Shown: positions 36,381-44,519 of the stretch, one piece after another
Numbering within the stretch: the stretch's first letter is position 1
Layout: every line of letters starts with the position of its first letter
Source of the DNA: Enterococcus sp. RIT-PI-f
Lineage (GTDB): Bacteria; Bacillota; Bacilli; Lactobacillales; Enterococcaceae
Assembly (NCBI RefSeq): GCF_001297065.1
Contig: NZ_LHOX01000016.1
Coordinates: 1 to 64,000 of the forward strand
Length of the DNA stretch: 64,000 bases
Reading direction: 5' to 3'
Made by a program: the position numbers and the translations under genes
Notes under the pieces: model-generated
Databases searched by the model: none
What the model saw: the letters and a program-made list of their open reading frames with translations, nothing else
What the model was told of the DNA's origin: nothing

Positions 36381-37322
36381 ATGAATACACGTGCAATCGT
36401 CATCAATGCCTATGGCGGAAAAGAAGAATTAGCAGAAGCAAAGGTGGAGTTGCCAGCATTAGAACCAGATCAAATCCTAGTCAAAACTGCAGCAACCTCC
36501 ATTAATCCTATCGACTGGAAATTACGTGAAGGCTATTTGAAACAAATGTTTCCTTGGCAATTTCCGATTATTTTGGGCTGGGATATCGCTGGTGAAGTCG
36601 TGGAAGTAGGGGCAGAGGTTTCCGATTTCAACATTGGAGATGCCATTTATGCGCGACCTGAAACAACCCCTTTTGGCACCTATGCGGACTACGCAATCGT
36701 TGATGCGACATTGGCTGCTTTAAAGCCATCAAATCAAACCTTTGCAGAAGCTGCTGCAGTACCATTGGCTGGATTGACTGCGTATCAAGCATTGTTTGAC
36801 CATGGGGACTTGAAAGCTGGGCAAAAGGTCTTGATCCATGCAGGGGCAGGCGGCGTAGGCACTTATGCGATCCAATTAGCAAAAGCTGCCGGTGCATATG
36901 TGATCACTACTGCAAGCCCCCGCAACCATGAATTGCTGCGTACGTTAGGTGCAGATGAAGTCATCGATTATCATACAACTGATTTCGAAACAACGTTGTC
37001 TGACATTGATTTGGTCTTCGATACCATGGGTGGCGATGTACAGCGCAAAAGCTATACCGTGTTGAAACCCAATGGGCGTTTGGTGACCATATTGAGTGTG
37101 GAAGATGAAGCCGCTGGCAAAGAAAAGAATATAACGGCAAAAGCCATTTGGCTGAGAACCAACGGGGAACAATTGAAAGAATTAGCAGCTTTGATTGAGA
37201 ACGGGAAGGTCAAAAGTGTGATTGGCGCAACATTCCCTCTCACTGTACAAGGTATTTATGATGCCCATGCCCTCAGTGAAACCCATCATGCAGTTGGAAA
37301 AATCGTCATCGATAATCAATAA
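36381..37322 (+). CDS. NADP-dependent zinc-free alcohol dehydrogenase/quinone oxidoreductase
   Basis: This 313-residue MDR-superfamily enzyme has an N-terminal GroES-like domain with SINPIDWKLREG (about residues 37-48) and a Rossmann domain with HAGAGGVGTYAIQLAK (about 153-168). No zinc-binding cysteines are seen, so it belongs with quinone or enone reductases. The length is typical. GGAGTG precedes the ATG. The 260-base gap upstream, shared with divergent potD, has a possible TATGAT -10 near 36346 and nothing else clear. It is followed after 38 bp by a small DNA-repair-like gene, which may be co-transcribed. Confidence 0.82.
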   Translation: MNTRAIVINAYGGKEELAEAKVELPALEPDQILVKTAATSINPIDWKLREGYLKQMFPWQFPIILGWDIAGEVVEVGAEVSDFNIGDAIYARPETTPFGTYADYAIVDATLAALKPSNQTFAEAAAVPLAGLTAYQALFDHGDLKAGQKVLIHAGAGGVGTYAIQLAKAAGAYVITTASPRNHELLRTLGADEVIDYHTTDFETTLSDIDLVFDTMGGDVQRKSYTVLKPNGRLVTILSVEDEAAGKEKNITAKAIWLRTNGEQLKELAALIENGKVKSVIGATFPLTVQGIYDAHALSETHHAVGKIVIDNQ

Positions 37323-37360
37323 GATCGCCTGATAATAAAGAGAAAAAAGGAGATTGACCT

Positions 37361-37729
37361 ATGCGTTTATGGCATGAAGCATTGATTGGCTCTTTGCCTC
37401 GGCAACAATTATTAGGCCAGCATCGTGAAGCCGCTGCTTTGCGCGGTGGCGGCTGGGGCAAAAAACATGCGACGGTAGATTATGTATTTACCCATTCGCC
37501 CTATAAGCTGTATCAATATCATGAATTGATTATGGCAGAAATGGAAAAACGAGGATACCGACCTGCACCTGAGTGGCATGATCCCAGTTATCGAGGCAAA
37601 AATCTGTCTCCCGAGATCGATGTGCAACCTGTCCCCCGCACTTTGCCAATTTATCCAGAGCATGATGATGCGTACTTGCAAGCGTGTCTGTTGAATCTTG
37701 CGAATAAAGGAATCCTGATTGAAGGATGA
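37361..37729 (+). CDS. Pyrimidine dimer DNA glycosylase-like protein (TIGR02328/Pyr_excise)
   Basis: This 122-residue protein resembles the Pyr_excise family, related to T4 endonuclease V. The start MRLWHEALIGSLPRQQLLGQH is typical of the family (MRLWHEALI then LPRQQLLGQHRE), as are GGGWGKKH and the YHELIMAEMEKRGY helix. In the family the N-terminal Thr/Arg/His region and a Glu act in glycosylase chemistry, but here the N-terminal residue order is only broadly conserved, so activity is not certain. The ATG follows AAAGGAG. A terminator hairpin begins right at its stop. Confidence 0.7.
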   Translation: MRLWHEALIGSLPRQQLLGQHREAAALRGGGWGKKHATVDYVFTHSPYKLYQYHELIMAEMEKRGYRPAPEWHDPSYRGKNLSPEIDVQPVPRTLPIYPEHDDAYLQACLLNLANKGILIEG

Positions 37730-37730
37730 G

Positions 37731-37772
37731 AAGAAGACTTTCCGCTGTTATAGGGAAAGTCTTCTTGTTTAA
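37731..37772 (+). terminator. Terminator after the Pyr_excise gene
   Basis: AAGAAGACTTTCC pairs perfectly with GGAAAGTCTTCTT around a ten-base loop and is followed by GTTT. Confidence 0.75.
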
Positions 37773-37862
37773 CTCTTACAAAAAGTAAGCATATTGTTCG
37801 CACCTAAAATCATATGTTGTTATAGTAAGAATAGAAAAGATACGAGAAATGAGGAAATAGGA

Positions 37863-38924
37863 ATGACGATCAATAGCAATGCAGTAGAATTTGGCTTGGA
37901 TACCTTTGGTGATTTGGCTTTTGATGATCAATCAGGGGAAAGATTGAGTTATAGTGAATCGTTACGCAATATCGTGGCAGAGGGTCAATTGGCAGATGCA
38001 TCAGGAGTAGATATCATTGCCTTGGGCGAACACCACCGAGAAGAGTACTCTATATCAAGCCCAGACACAGTTTTGGCGGCTTTAGCCATGGTCACGAAAC
38101 GAATCAAATTGGGTACGGGGGTAACGGTCTTAAGTTCTGATGATCCAGTCAGAGTCTATGAACGTTTTGCAACTGTCGATGCTTTGTCTAATGGACGGGC
38201 ACAAATCATGCTGGGACGCGGTTCCTTCACAGAGTCTTTTCCTTTATTCGGTTATGACTTGCAGGATTATGAAGCGTTATTTGAAGAAAAAACTGCGATG
38301 TTCAGTGAATTGAGAAAAGGGCAACCATTGACGTGGGAAGGAAAGTTCACGCAATCTTTAGAGAAGGCTGAAGTGTATCCAAAAATTGACGGCCATCAAT
38401 TGGATACCTATGTCGGTGTCGGTGGGACACCTGAATCGATCATTCGTGCTGTCCGTTATGGCTTTCCAGTGATGCTGGCGATCATTGGCGGTGAACCCGC
38501 TCGTTTTGCACCGTATGTAGAGTTGTACAAAAAAGCAGCACAACAATTGGGACAACCGATTTTACCAGTAGGGATGCATTCCCATGGCGTGATTGCAGAC
38601 ACGGATGAGGAAGCCTATGAAATTGGTTGGCATTATATCAAGAAGAGTATGGATAAAATCGGCTTAGACCGTGGTTGGCCAGCTATGAGCAAAGAACGAT
38701 TTGATTTTGAAGTGGAACATGGGTCTTATTATGTTGGCAGTCCGGAAACGGTTGCCCAAAAGATTGCGCGGATGATGCCGCAAGTGGGGGTTGAACGGTT
38801 TGATCTGGTCTACGGAACTGGGGGCCAATTGCAAAAAGACCGTTTCCGCACGATCGAATTGTATGGTACGAAAGTGATTCCCCGCGTCAAAGAGTTGCTG
38901 CAAGCCGGTGGACAACATGGCTAA
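37863..38924 (+). CDS. LLM-class flavin-dependent oxidoreductase
   Basis: This 353-residue protein has the bacterial luciferase-like TIM barrel that binds FMN. Recognisable parts are FGLDTFGD near the N-terminus, IIALGEHHREEYSISSP (about residues 53-69), TGVTVLSSDDPVRVYERFA (LGTGVTVLSSDDP then VYERFATVD) and MLGRGSFTESFPLFG. The substrate is unknown, since LLM proteins include flavin-dependent monooxygenases and dehydrogenases. The ATG at 37863 has GAGG upstream. An upstream in-frame extension lacks a ribosome site. It overlaps the next gene by 8 bases. Confidence 0.82.
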   Translation: MTINSNAVEFGLDTFGDLAFDDQSGERLSYSESLRNIVAEGQLADASGVDIIALGEHHREEYSISSPDTVLAALAMVTKRIKLGTGVTVLSSDDPVRVYERFATVDALSNGRAQIMLGRGSFTESFPLFGYDLQDYEALFEEKTAMFSELRKGQPLTWEGKFTQSLEKAEVYPKIDGHQLDTYVGVGGTPESIIRAVRYGFPVMLAIIGGEPARFAPYVELYKKAAQQLGQPILPVGMHSHGVIADTDEEAYEIGWHYIKKSMDKIGLDRGWPAMSKERFDFEVEHGSYYVGSPETVAQKIARMMPQVGVERFDLVYGTGGQLQKDRFRTIELYGTKVIPRVKELLQAGGQHG

Positions 38925-39594
38925 ACAATCGATTGGTATTTTGGGCGCTGGCAAATTAGGATTGGCATTAGCCAATATTGGCGCGCGGGCCGGATACGAG
39001 GTCTTGATTGCCAGCCGCAAGTCAGCTGAGGCACTTTCTTTGCCAGTATCGATTCTGGCACCTGGGGCACACCCGCTATCTGCTGCAGAAGTGATCGCAC
39101 AGTCAGACACGATTATTTTAGCGATACCGTTGAGCAAGTATCGGCAATTGGATCCGGCTGCATTTAAAGGAAAGATCGTGATCGATGCGATGAACTACTG
39201 GTGGGAAGTCGATGGCAAAGATACGCTCTTTTCAACGATTGAGGCAACTTCTTCAGAAAGAGTGCAACAATACTTCTCTGACAGTCAAGTGGTCAAAGCC
39301 TTCAACCATATGGGCTACCATGACATTCAAGCTGTATCTTCTGCTGGTGCAGCTGGCAGCGTCAAGGCGATTGCCATCGCAGGGGATCAGCCGTCTGCTG
39401 TTGGCAAAGTGGCACAAATCGTGGAGGATTTTGGCTTTGAACCGCTGTTGATAGGTTTTTTAGCGAAAGGGATCATGCTTGAGCCAGGTAGTCCGCTGTT
39501 TGGTGCCAACGAAACTGCGGAGAAATTACAAGGATTGGTCGACATCTTTGCGCATAGTGAAAAAGGTCAAGCCTTTTACGGTCAAAGAGCCTGA
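38917..39594 (+). CDS. NADPH-dependent F420 reductase-like (NpdG-type) dinucleotide-binding protein
   Basis: This 225-residue protein begins with a Rossmann loop, SIGILGAGKLGLALA (about residues 5-19), followed by IASRKS, which suits NADP, and resembles the F420-dependent NADP reductase fold (Pfam F420_oxidored). ILAIPLSKY and KAFNHMGYHDI are family-like. This order does not make F420, so a flavin reductase or other NADPH partner for the overlapping LLM gene is more likely. The ATG at 38917 follows GGTGG and overlaps the LLM stop by 8 bases, so the two are translationally coupled. It ends at a terminator. Confidence 0.75.
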   Translation: MAKQSIGILGAGKLGLALANIGARAGYEVLIASRKSAEALSLPVSILAPGAHPLSAAEVIAQSDTIILAIPLSKYRQLDPAAFKGKIVIDAMNYWWEVDGKDTLFSTIEATSSERVQQYFSDSQVVKAFNHMGYHDIQAVSSAGAAGSVKAIAIAGDQPSAVGKVAQIVEDFGFEPLLIGFLAKGIMLEPGSPLFGANETAEKLQGLVDIFAHSEKGQAFYGQRA

Positions 39595-39605
39595 AAATGA
39601 TATTC

Positions 39606-39652
39606 AAACCGCTAAGATGCCTACTTTCAGGTGACATCTAGCGGTTTTTTTT
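39606..39652 (+). terminator. Terminator after the LLM/NpdG pair
   Basis: AAACCGCTA and GATG (one bulged A between) pair with CATC and TAGCGGTTT, followed by at least six T residues. Confidence 0.82.
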
Positions 39653-39863
39653 ATAAAAAAACACCCCTTCGCTTTTCCGAAGAAAAACAAAGAGGATTCC
39701 CAACCGTCAAATCAGCACGTGGTCATGAAAGAAGAATAGATAATGGATACGTTTGTGATGGTTAAGCAGTGATTGCTGATTCCTCGTCCCTGCCAGACGT
39801 CCATGGTGTACATATAAGCCTGTACCTGCTGTGTGCTCGCCTTTGACATCCCACCCAAGCGCT
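39653..39863. other. 210-base gap, nothing firm
   Basis: This gap separates convergent genes. On the minus strand a 54-codon frame (39712-39876) starts inside the end of the DIP1984 gene with MHTIKRLGG, but it has no ribosome site. A second overlapping frame is also open over this stretch. I call neither a gene. Confidence 0.4.
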
Positions 39864-40322
39864 TTATGGTGTGCATTCAGTCAGCCAATTGGTTTGCTGG
39901 ATGCGGCCATCGATCTCACGTAATTGTTGTGCAGTCTGGTTCAATCGTTTCGTGATGTCCTGGGTGTCAATGGTTCTGATATAGCGAATCTCATTGCGTC
40001 CCATTCGCGGTCCAGCTTTGGCTGCTTCAAGAATTTGTGTATACAATGCATGGCTTTGCCGCAAACGTTCTCGTTGAGAGAGGGCATCAACAATGACCAT
40101 ATTGCTATCGATCATTGTGTTGTGGGCATTGGTATGATTGATTTGGCGCGCGACTTCATCTAACTGTTCACTTGTTTGTTGATAGTCTGACAATAAATCA
40201 GTCACACTGCGATCTAATGCATCTCCTTCTTGAACCAAGACGCTGCCTGTGATTTCCGAACGCAACAACTGTAACCGATTTTCTAAATCCCGACGCAATA
40301 ATAATGCTTCAGCTAATTTCAT
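39864..40322 (-). CDS. DIP1984 family protein
   Basis: This 152-residue, largely helical protein matches the DIP1984 family: MKLAEALLLRRDLENRLQ at the start, QEGD, then LSQRERLRQSHALY and a MGRNEIRYIRTID segment towards the end. The family has no established function in bacteria, although some members are annotated as septicolysin-like. Heptad-like Leu/Ile spacing suggests coiled-coil packing. The ATG at 40322 follows GGAGGTTTC, and the TTG one codon earlier is less likely. It is a lone gene, divergent from the T-box-controlled peptide-binding protein. Confidence 0.75.
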   Translation of the reverse strand: MKLAEALLLRRDLENRLQLLRSEITGSVLVQEGDALDRSVTDLLSDYQQTSEQLDEVARQINHTNAHNTMIDSNMVIVDALSQRERLRQSHALYTQILEAAKAGPRMGRNEIRYIRTIDTQDITKRLNQTAQQLREIDGRIQQTNWLTECTP

Positions 40323-40433
40323 CAAAGAAACCTCCCGTTGTCATAAGCTCTTTCCTTTATCCTATGCAATCGACAACAAATAGGCAAGAAAGATGATCGA
40401 GAAGAGAAACTATCAGAATTTTCTTAAATCGCA

Positions 40434-40462
40434 TTGACTTCACGAAACGGCAATAGTATACT
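40434..40462 (+). promoter_or_regulatory. SigA promoter of the second Met T-box
   Basis: TTGACT (40434-40439) and TATACT (40457-40462) are separated by 17 bases, directly before the T-box leader. Confidence 0.85.
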
Positions 40463-40479
40463 TTTAATCAATCATGAAA

Positions 40480-40764
40480 TGAACAAGAAATTGAAGATCT
40501 TACACGTTGAAGAGAAGAGTAACTTTGGCGCTTGCTTTAAGAGACCCCGGATGGTGAGAAAGGGGAGCGGGCAAAGAAGTGAAGATGAACTCTGAGTGAT
40601 TTGACTGGTTCACGCCGATCAAACGGAAAGCAGCCGTTATCTTGCCGGGTATGCATACGTACCGTTGAGGTGTTATAGAATATAACACGAAGAAGGGTGG
40701 TAACACGAAATTCTCGTCCCTTTGTTTGTCAGTTTTGATGAGCAAAGGGATGGGGATTTTTTTT
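40480..40764 (+). promoter_or_regulatory. T-box leader with AUG (Met) specifier upstream of the peptide-binding protein
   Basis: The leader contains a Stem I in which CTTTG pairs with CAAAG and AGAG with CTCT. They enclose an internal loop with AGTA on the left and GAAGATGAA on the right, which puts AUG at the specifier (40585-40587). The T-box AAGGGTGGTAACACG is at 40693-40707. The terminator pairs TCCCTTTG with CAAAGGGA (about 40717-40750), extended by wobble pairs, and has an eight-T tail. TGGT implies a tRNA with A at the discriminator, as tRNA-Met has. Confidence 0.85.
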
Positions 40765-40846
40765 GTTTTATAAGAGAATCAAGCGTTGGTCATTCATGAG
40801 AAGCACTTGCCCGAAAAAGGGTACGATCAGAGGAGGAAAAAGAAAG

Positions 40847-42496
40847 ATGAAGTGGAAAAAAGGACTATTGGTTTCAACAGGTATACTGGCAATCACATTA
40901 GCAGGGTGTTCAACGACGGGGTCGACAGAGAATACCACCGCAGCGGGTGATCAGTCAGAGGTGGCACAAACGATTTCTGTCAGTTTGCCAGCAGAGCTGA
41001 CTACATTAGACACGACCCAAACAACGGATAAAGTGACGTTTACAGTGATTCAGCATTTGTTCGAAGGCTTGTATCGCTTTGATGAAGACAGTCAGCCAGT
41101 ACCCGGCTTGGCTGAAGGGGTAGACATCAGCGAAGATGGCAAAACCTATACATTTACGATTCGCGATGATGCCAAATGGAGCAATGGCGAAGCAATCACT
41201 TCCGCAGATTTTGCCTATGCATGGAAAAAGTTAGTTGACCCAGCCACAATGGGACCTAATGCGTACTTATTAGACAACGTAGTGAACAGCAAAGACATCC
41301 GCGAAGGCAATGCTTCCATCGATACGATTGGTTTAGACACACCGGATGACCAAACCTTTGTCGTCCAACTCGACCAACCACAAGCGTCATTCTTGTCTGT
41401 CGTATCGATTGGTTGGCTAGCACCACAAAATGAGGCCTTCGTGGAAGAAGAAGGCGATGATTATGCGAAAACCAGTGAAGACTTGCTTTACTCTGGTCCT
41501 TTTGCACTAACCGATTGGCAACAGACCGGGGCTGAATGGACGATGGTCAAAAATGACCAATACTATGATCAAGATGTCGTCAAATTAGATGAAATCAACG
41601 GATCAACGATCAAAGAAGAAAATACAGGTATCCAATTGTTTGAAAGTGATGAATTAGATATCCAAAAGGTCAGCGGCTTATATGTGCAGCAATATCAAGG
41701 CAACGATCAATTGGTGACCCACAATGATATCGCCAATTATTTCCTTGATTTCAACAAAAAAGCCAATGATGCATTGGCCAACGTGCATGTGCGCAAGGCT
41801 ATTTCCTTAGCTATCGATAAAGATAGTTTAGCAAATGATGTGCTGAATGACGGCGCAAAACCATTGAATGGATTGATCCCAAGCGGTTTGTATGCCAATC
41901 CGAATACCAACGAAGATTTCCGCGCCTATAGCGGCGAGTACAACCAATTTGATCAAACAGCTGCCCAAGAAGAATGGGAGAAAGCCCAAGCAGAGATTGG
42001 GGATCAGCTAGAACTGAAACTATTGGTTACAGATGATGACAATGGGCAAAAAATTGGTGAATACTTACAAAGTCAATTGCAAGAAAATCTGCCTGGTCTG
42101 ACGATCACCATCAATAAACAACCTAGAACCAATTTGAATCAATCCCGTTCTGATGGGGATTATGAATTGTCTGTTTCTGGTTGGATCGCCGGCAGCAGTG
42201 ATTTAGATTCCTACTTTAATCTGTATAAGAATGGCTCTTCATACAATTATGGCGGATACGATAGTGAAGAATATACAACATTGACTGAAAATGCCCGCAC
42301 CGTTGACGCCAATGACCCGGATAAAGTCTTTGAAGATTATCAAGCAGCTGAAGAAATCCTATTGGATCAAGATGCCGCTCAAGTACCTTTGTATCAAAGC
42401 GCGTCGAATTACTTGATCAAATCAAAAATCAAAGACATCCAATATCCCGCCTATGGCGCATACTTCTTTTTCCGAACAGCGTCTGTTAGTGAGTAA
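40847..42496 (+). CDS. Oligopeptide ABC transporter substrate-binding lipoprotein, methionine-controlled
   Basis: This 549-residue SBP family 5 lipoprotein has the lipobox LAGC with Cys near residue 20 in the start MKWKKGLLVSTGILA. Family motifs include LDTTQTTDK, QHLFEGLYRFD, YTFTIRDDAKWSNGE and VRKAISLAIDKDSL. It is a paralogue of 17481-19121 and is likewise without permease genes nearby. The Met T-box in front shows it is induced when Met-tRNA is uncharged, so it most likely captures methionine-containing peptides for an Opp permease elsewhere. The ATG at 40847 follows AGGAGG. The upstream open frame runs through the terminator and is not used. Confidence 0.88.
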   Translation: MKWKKGLLVSTGILAITLAGCSTTGSTENTTAAGDQSEVAQTISVSLPAELTTLDTTQTTDKVTFTVIQHLFEGLYRFDEDSQPVPGLAEGVDISEDGKTYTFTIRDDAKWSNGEAITSADFAYAWKKLVDPATMGPNAYLLDNVVNSKDIREGNASIDTIGLDTPDDQTFVVQLDQPQASFLSVVSIGWLAPQNEAFVEEEGDDYAKTSEDLLYSGPFALTDWQQTGAEWTMVKNDQYYDQDVVKLDEINGSTIKEENTGIQLFESDELDIQKVSGLYVQQYQGNDQLVTHNDIANYFLDFNKKANDALANVHVRKAISLAIDKDSLANDVLNDGAKPLNGLIPSGLYANPNTNEDFRAYSGEYNQFDQTAAQEEWEKAQAEIGDQLELKLLVTDDDNGQKIGEYLQSQLQENLPGLTITINKQPRTNLNQSRSDGDYELSVSGWIAGSSDLDSYFNLYKNGSSYNYGGYDSEEYTTLTENARTVDANDPDKVFEDYQAAEEILLDQDAAQVPLYQSASNYLIKSKIKDIQYPAYGAYFFFRTASVSE

Positions 42497-42540
42497 GTAC
42501 AACATACAGCCCCTTTTGTCCGAATAATAGAAAAGGGCAC

Positions 42541-42570
42541 AAAAAAAGCCCACCAAATCATTTGGTGGGT
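42541..42570 (-). terminator. Terminator of tRNA-Leu
   Basis: On the minus strand CCCACCAAA pairs with TTTGGTGGG across a three-base loop and is followed by a run of T residues. It lies four bases after the tRNA 3' end. It can also end transcription of the upstream peptide-binding gene in the other direction. Confidence 0.8.
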
Positions 42571-42574
42571 AAAA

Positions 42575-42656
42575 TGCGGAAGATGGGAGTTGAACCCACA
42601 CGAGATAATCTCACACGCGCCTGAAGCGTGCGCGTCTGCCATTCCGCCACTTCCGC
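42575..42656 (-). tRNA. tRNA-Leu (anticodon CAG)
   Basis: The minus strand folds as a class II tRNA. The acceptor arms are GCGGAAG and CTTCCGC. The anticodon stem CACGC/GCGTG holds the loop TTCAGGC, giving anticodon CAG (plus 42621-42623). A variable stem-loop GAGATTATCTC and a T-arm with GGGTTCAACTCCC follow. The 82-base gene has discriminator A and no encoded CCA. A promoter TTGCAT-17-TATCGT lies eight bases upstream. It reads CUG codons. Confidence 0.93.
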
Positions 42657-42729
42657 CTAACAAAACGATACCTCTTTTGCTGGGGAAATGCAAGCAAAAA
42701 TCGCAGATGAAATTGGGATAAAATAATGA

Positions 42730-42758
42730 TTGACAAATGAGAGTGTCTTTGGTAATTT
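42730..42758 (+). promoter_or_regulatory. SigA promoter of the SAM hydrolase/mts operon
   Basis: TTGACA (42730-42735) and TAATTT (42753-42758) are separated by 17 bases, right before the third T-box. Confidence 0.82.
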
Positions 42759-42764
42759 TAATGA

Positions 42765-43037
42765 AACAAAATGTAAACGCGATGAAAAAGAAAGTAAAAT
42801 CAAGGTAATTGTCTTGCAGAGAGTTCCGGCAGCTGAGAAGGAACGACAATGAATGATTTGAACATGACTTTGGAGCGGATTTTCTGACTTAAATGAGGAA
42901 AATACGGCAGCCCCGTTAACAAGCACCAGTCTCCGAACGCTGTGTCGGGTACTGATAGAGGTAGAATGACGTCATTCTACAATGTAAGGTGGTACCGCAG
43001 TCCAATGCCCTTAGTGAAAGCTAAGGGTATTTTTTTT
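42765..43037 (+). promoter_or_regulatory. T-box leader with AUG (Met) specifier upstream of SAM hydrolase and mtsABC
   Basis: Stem I pairs AAATCA with TGATTT above and AAAG with CTTT below an internal loop whose right strand reads GAACATGA, so the specifier is AUG (42864-42866) followed by a purine. AGAGAG is present in the distal arm. The T-box AAGGTGGTACCGC is at 42986-42998. The terminator pairs ATGCCCTTAG (43005-43014) with CTAAGGGTAT (43021-43030) and is followed by at least seven T residues. It is the third Met T-box in 18 kb. Confidence 0.88.
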
Positions 43038-43108
43038 TACTCGAAATTTCAGAAAGTGGCATCGCGGGTATAGATTTGTTTTATGTTGACGGCGAAAGGA
43101 GGAACCCT

Positions 43109-43948
43109 ATGCATAAATTAGTGTTACAAACAGACTTTGGTTTACAAGATGGTGCAGTCAATGCGATGTATGGCGTGGCCTATAAAGTTGAACCGGAATT
43201 GAGTATCAATGATTTGACCCATGAAATTGCCCCTTATCATATTCACGACGCGAGTTACCGCTTGTTACAAAGTGCAGCCTATTGGCCTGCAGGGACTGTT
43301 TTCGTTTCGGTGGTCGATCCGGGCGTGGGCTCAAATCGCCGAAGTGTGGTGGCCAAATTGAAGACGGGGCAATTGATTATTACACCGGATAATGGCACCT
43401 TGACTTATGCCGCAGATTATATCGGGATCGAGGCTCTACGGGTGATAGATGAAGACACAGAGCGGTTAGCAGGCTCATCTGAAAGTCATACATTTCACGG
43501 TCGCGATGTCTATGTGTATAACGGCGCACGTCTTGCAAGCGGTCAACAGACCTTCGAAACAATCGGTCAGCCAGCTGATCCTAAAACTGTGACCCGCTTT
43601 TTTCTTGAAAGACCCACGCAAGATGCAACAACAATTAGTGGAACGATCGATATTCTGGATATTCGCTTTGGTTCTTTATGGACCAACATTCCCTCGTCAT
43701 TTTTCAAAGAATGGCAAATCGCATACGGTCAAACGCTGTTAGTGACCATCGAATATGAACAAGCAGTCCGTTATCAAGAAACTGTCGTATTTGGACGTTC
43801 GTTTGCACAAGTCGACCCTTTGGCACCTGTCCTTTATATCAATTCATTATTACATGTCGGACTTGGCTTGAACTTAGCTTCATTTGCGGAAACATTTAAC
43901 ATAGGTACTGGTACAGAATGGAAAATCACAATCAAAAAGGAGAAATGA
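43109..43948 (+). CDS. SAM hydroxide adenosyltransferase (DUF62, SAM hydrolase)
   Basis: This 279-residue protein of the fluorinase/chlorinase/DUF62 family cleaves S-adenosylmethionine with water to adenosine and methionine. Motifs are TDFGLQDGAVNAMYG at the N-terminus, VVDPGVGSNRRSVV (about residues 71-84), TPDNGTLTYA (about 93-102) and HTFHGRDVY (about 130-138). The Asp, Arg and His of the hydroxide-using subgroup appear conserved, and the extra loop of fluorinases is absent. The ATG at 43109 follows AAAGGAGG. It is first in an operon with mtsABC under a Met T-box, so it may release methionine when Met is scarce. Confidence 0.85.
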   Translation: MHKLVLQTDFGLQDGAVNAMYGVAYKVEPELSINDLTHEIAPYHIHDASYRLLQSAAYWPAGTVFVSVVDPGVGSNRRSVVAKLKTGQLIITPDNGTLTYAADYIGIEALRVIDEDTERLAGSSESHTFHGRDVYVYNGARLASGQQTFETIGQPADPKTVTRFFLERPTQDATTISGTIDILDIRFGSLWTNIPSSFFKEWQIAYGQTLLVTIEYEQAVRYQETVVFGRSFAQVDPLAPVLYINSLLHVGLGLNLASFAETFNIGTGTEWKITIKKEK

Positions 43949-43951
43949 GAG

Positions 43952-44506
43952 ATGAAAAAATCAACATTTACAGTCAAACATATCGTTGCGATCGGGATTG
44001 GTGCTGCTGTATTCTTTATACTTAAACGCTTCGTCACCATTCCAACAGGTTTCCCCAATACAGATATAGCTACCGCCTATCCATTTTTAGCATTGCTAGG
44101 GGTCGTATATGGCCCAATCGTCGCCGGACTGGCAGGTTTTATTGGTCACGCATTAGGTGATTTAACGACCTATGGCGCTTGGTGGTCATGGATCATTGCA
44201 TCTGGCATATTGGGGGTATTCTTCGGTTTATTGACACGTTGGATCCCAATTGAAAATGGCGTTTTTGGCGCAAAAGAAATCAAAACATTTTTGATAGGAG
44301 AAACGATTGCGAATCTGATCGTCTGGGTGATCATCGCTCCCGTAGGTGATATTCTGATCTATGCGGAAGCCGCCAATAAAGTATTTACACAAGGAATTAT
44401 TGCGGGATTGACCAATGCCATCGTAACTGGGATAATCGGAGTGATCCTACTGAAAGCTTATGCCCAAACAAAAACCAAAAAAGGCAGCTTAAGCAAGGAA
44501 TCTTAA
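43952..44506 (+). CDS. mtsA: Substrate-binding S component of methionine-regulated ECF transporter (UPF0397)
   Basis: This 184-residue protein has about five to six hydrophobic segments and the UPF0397 pattern, including VAIGIGAAVFFILKR, IPTGFPNTDI and GFIGHALGDL. This family is often labelled riboflavin-type by homology, but the Met T-box and operon point to methionine or a Met-containing compound. It is the specificity (S) unit of an energy-coupling factor transporter. It starts 3 bases after the SAM hydrolase stop, with AAAGGAG just upstream, so the two are coupled. The substrate could be methionine, SAM or a related molecule. Confidence 0.82.
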   Translation: MKKSTFTVKHIVAIGIGAAVFFILKRFVTIPTGFPNTDIATAYPFLALLGVVYGPIVAGLAGFIGHALGDLTTYGAWWSWIIASGILGVFFGLLTRWIPIENGVFGAKEIKTFLIGETIANLIVWVIIAPVGDILIYAEAANKVFTQGIIAGLTNAIVTGIIGVILLKAYAQTKTKKGSLSKES

Positions 44507-44519
44507 TCTATAGAAATGT

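Noticed and set aside
39712-39876. 54-codon minus-strand frame past the DIP1984 stop
   Set aside because: No ribosome site, it overlaps the preceding gene, and a second frame is equally open.
43952-44506. Riboflavin specificity for the UPF0397 S component
   Set aside because: No FMN riboswitch precedes the operon, while a methionine T-box and a SAM hydrolase gene do.
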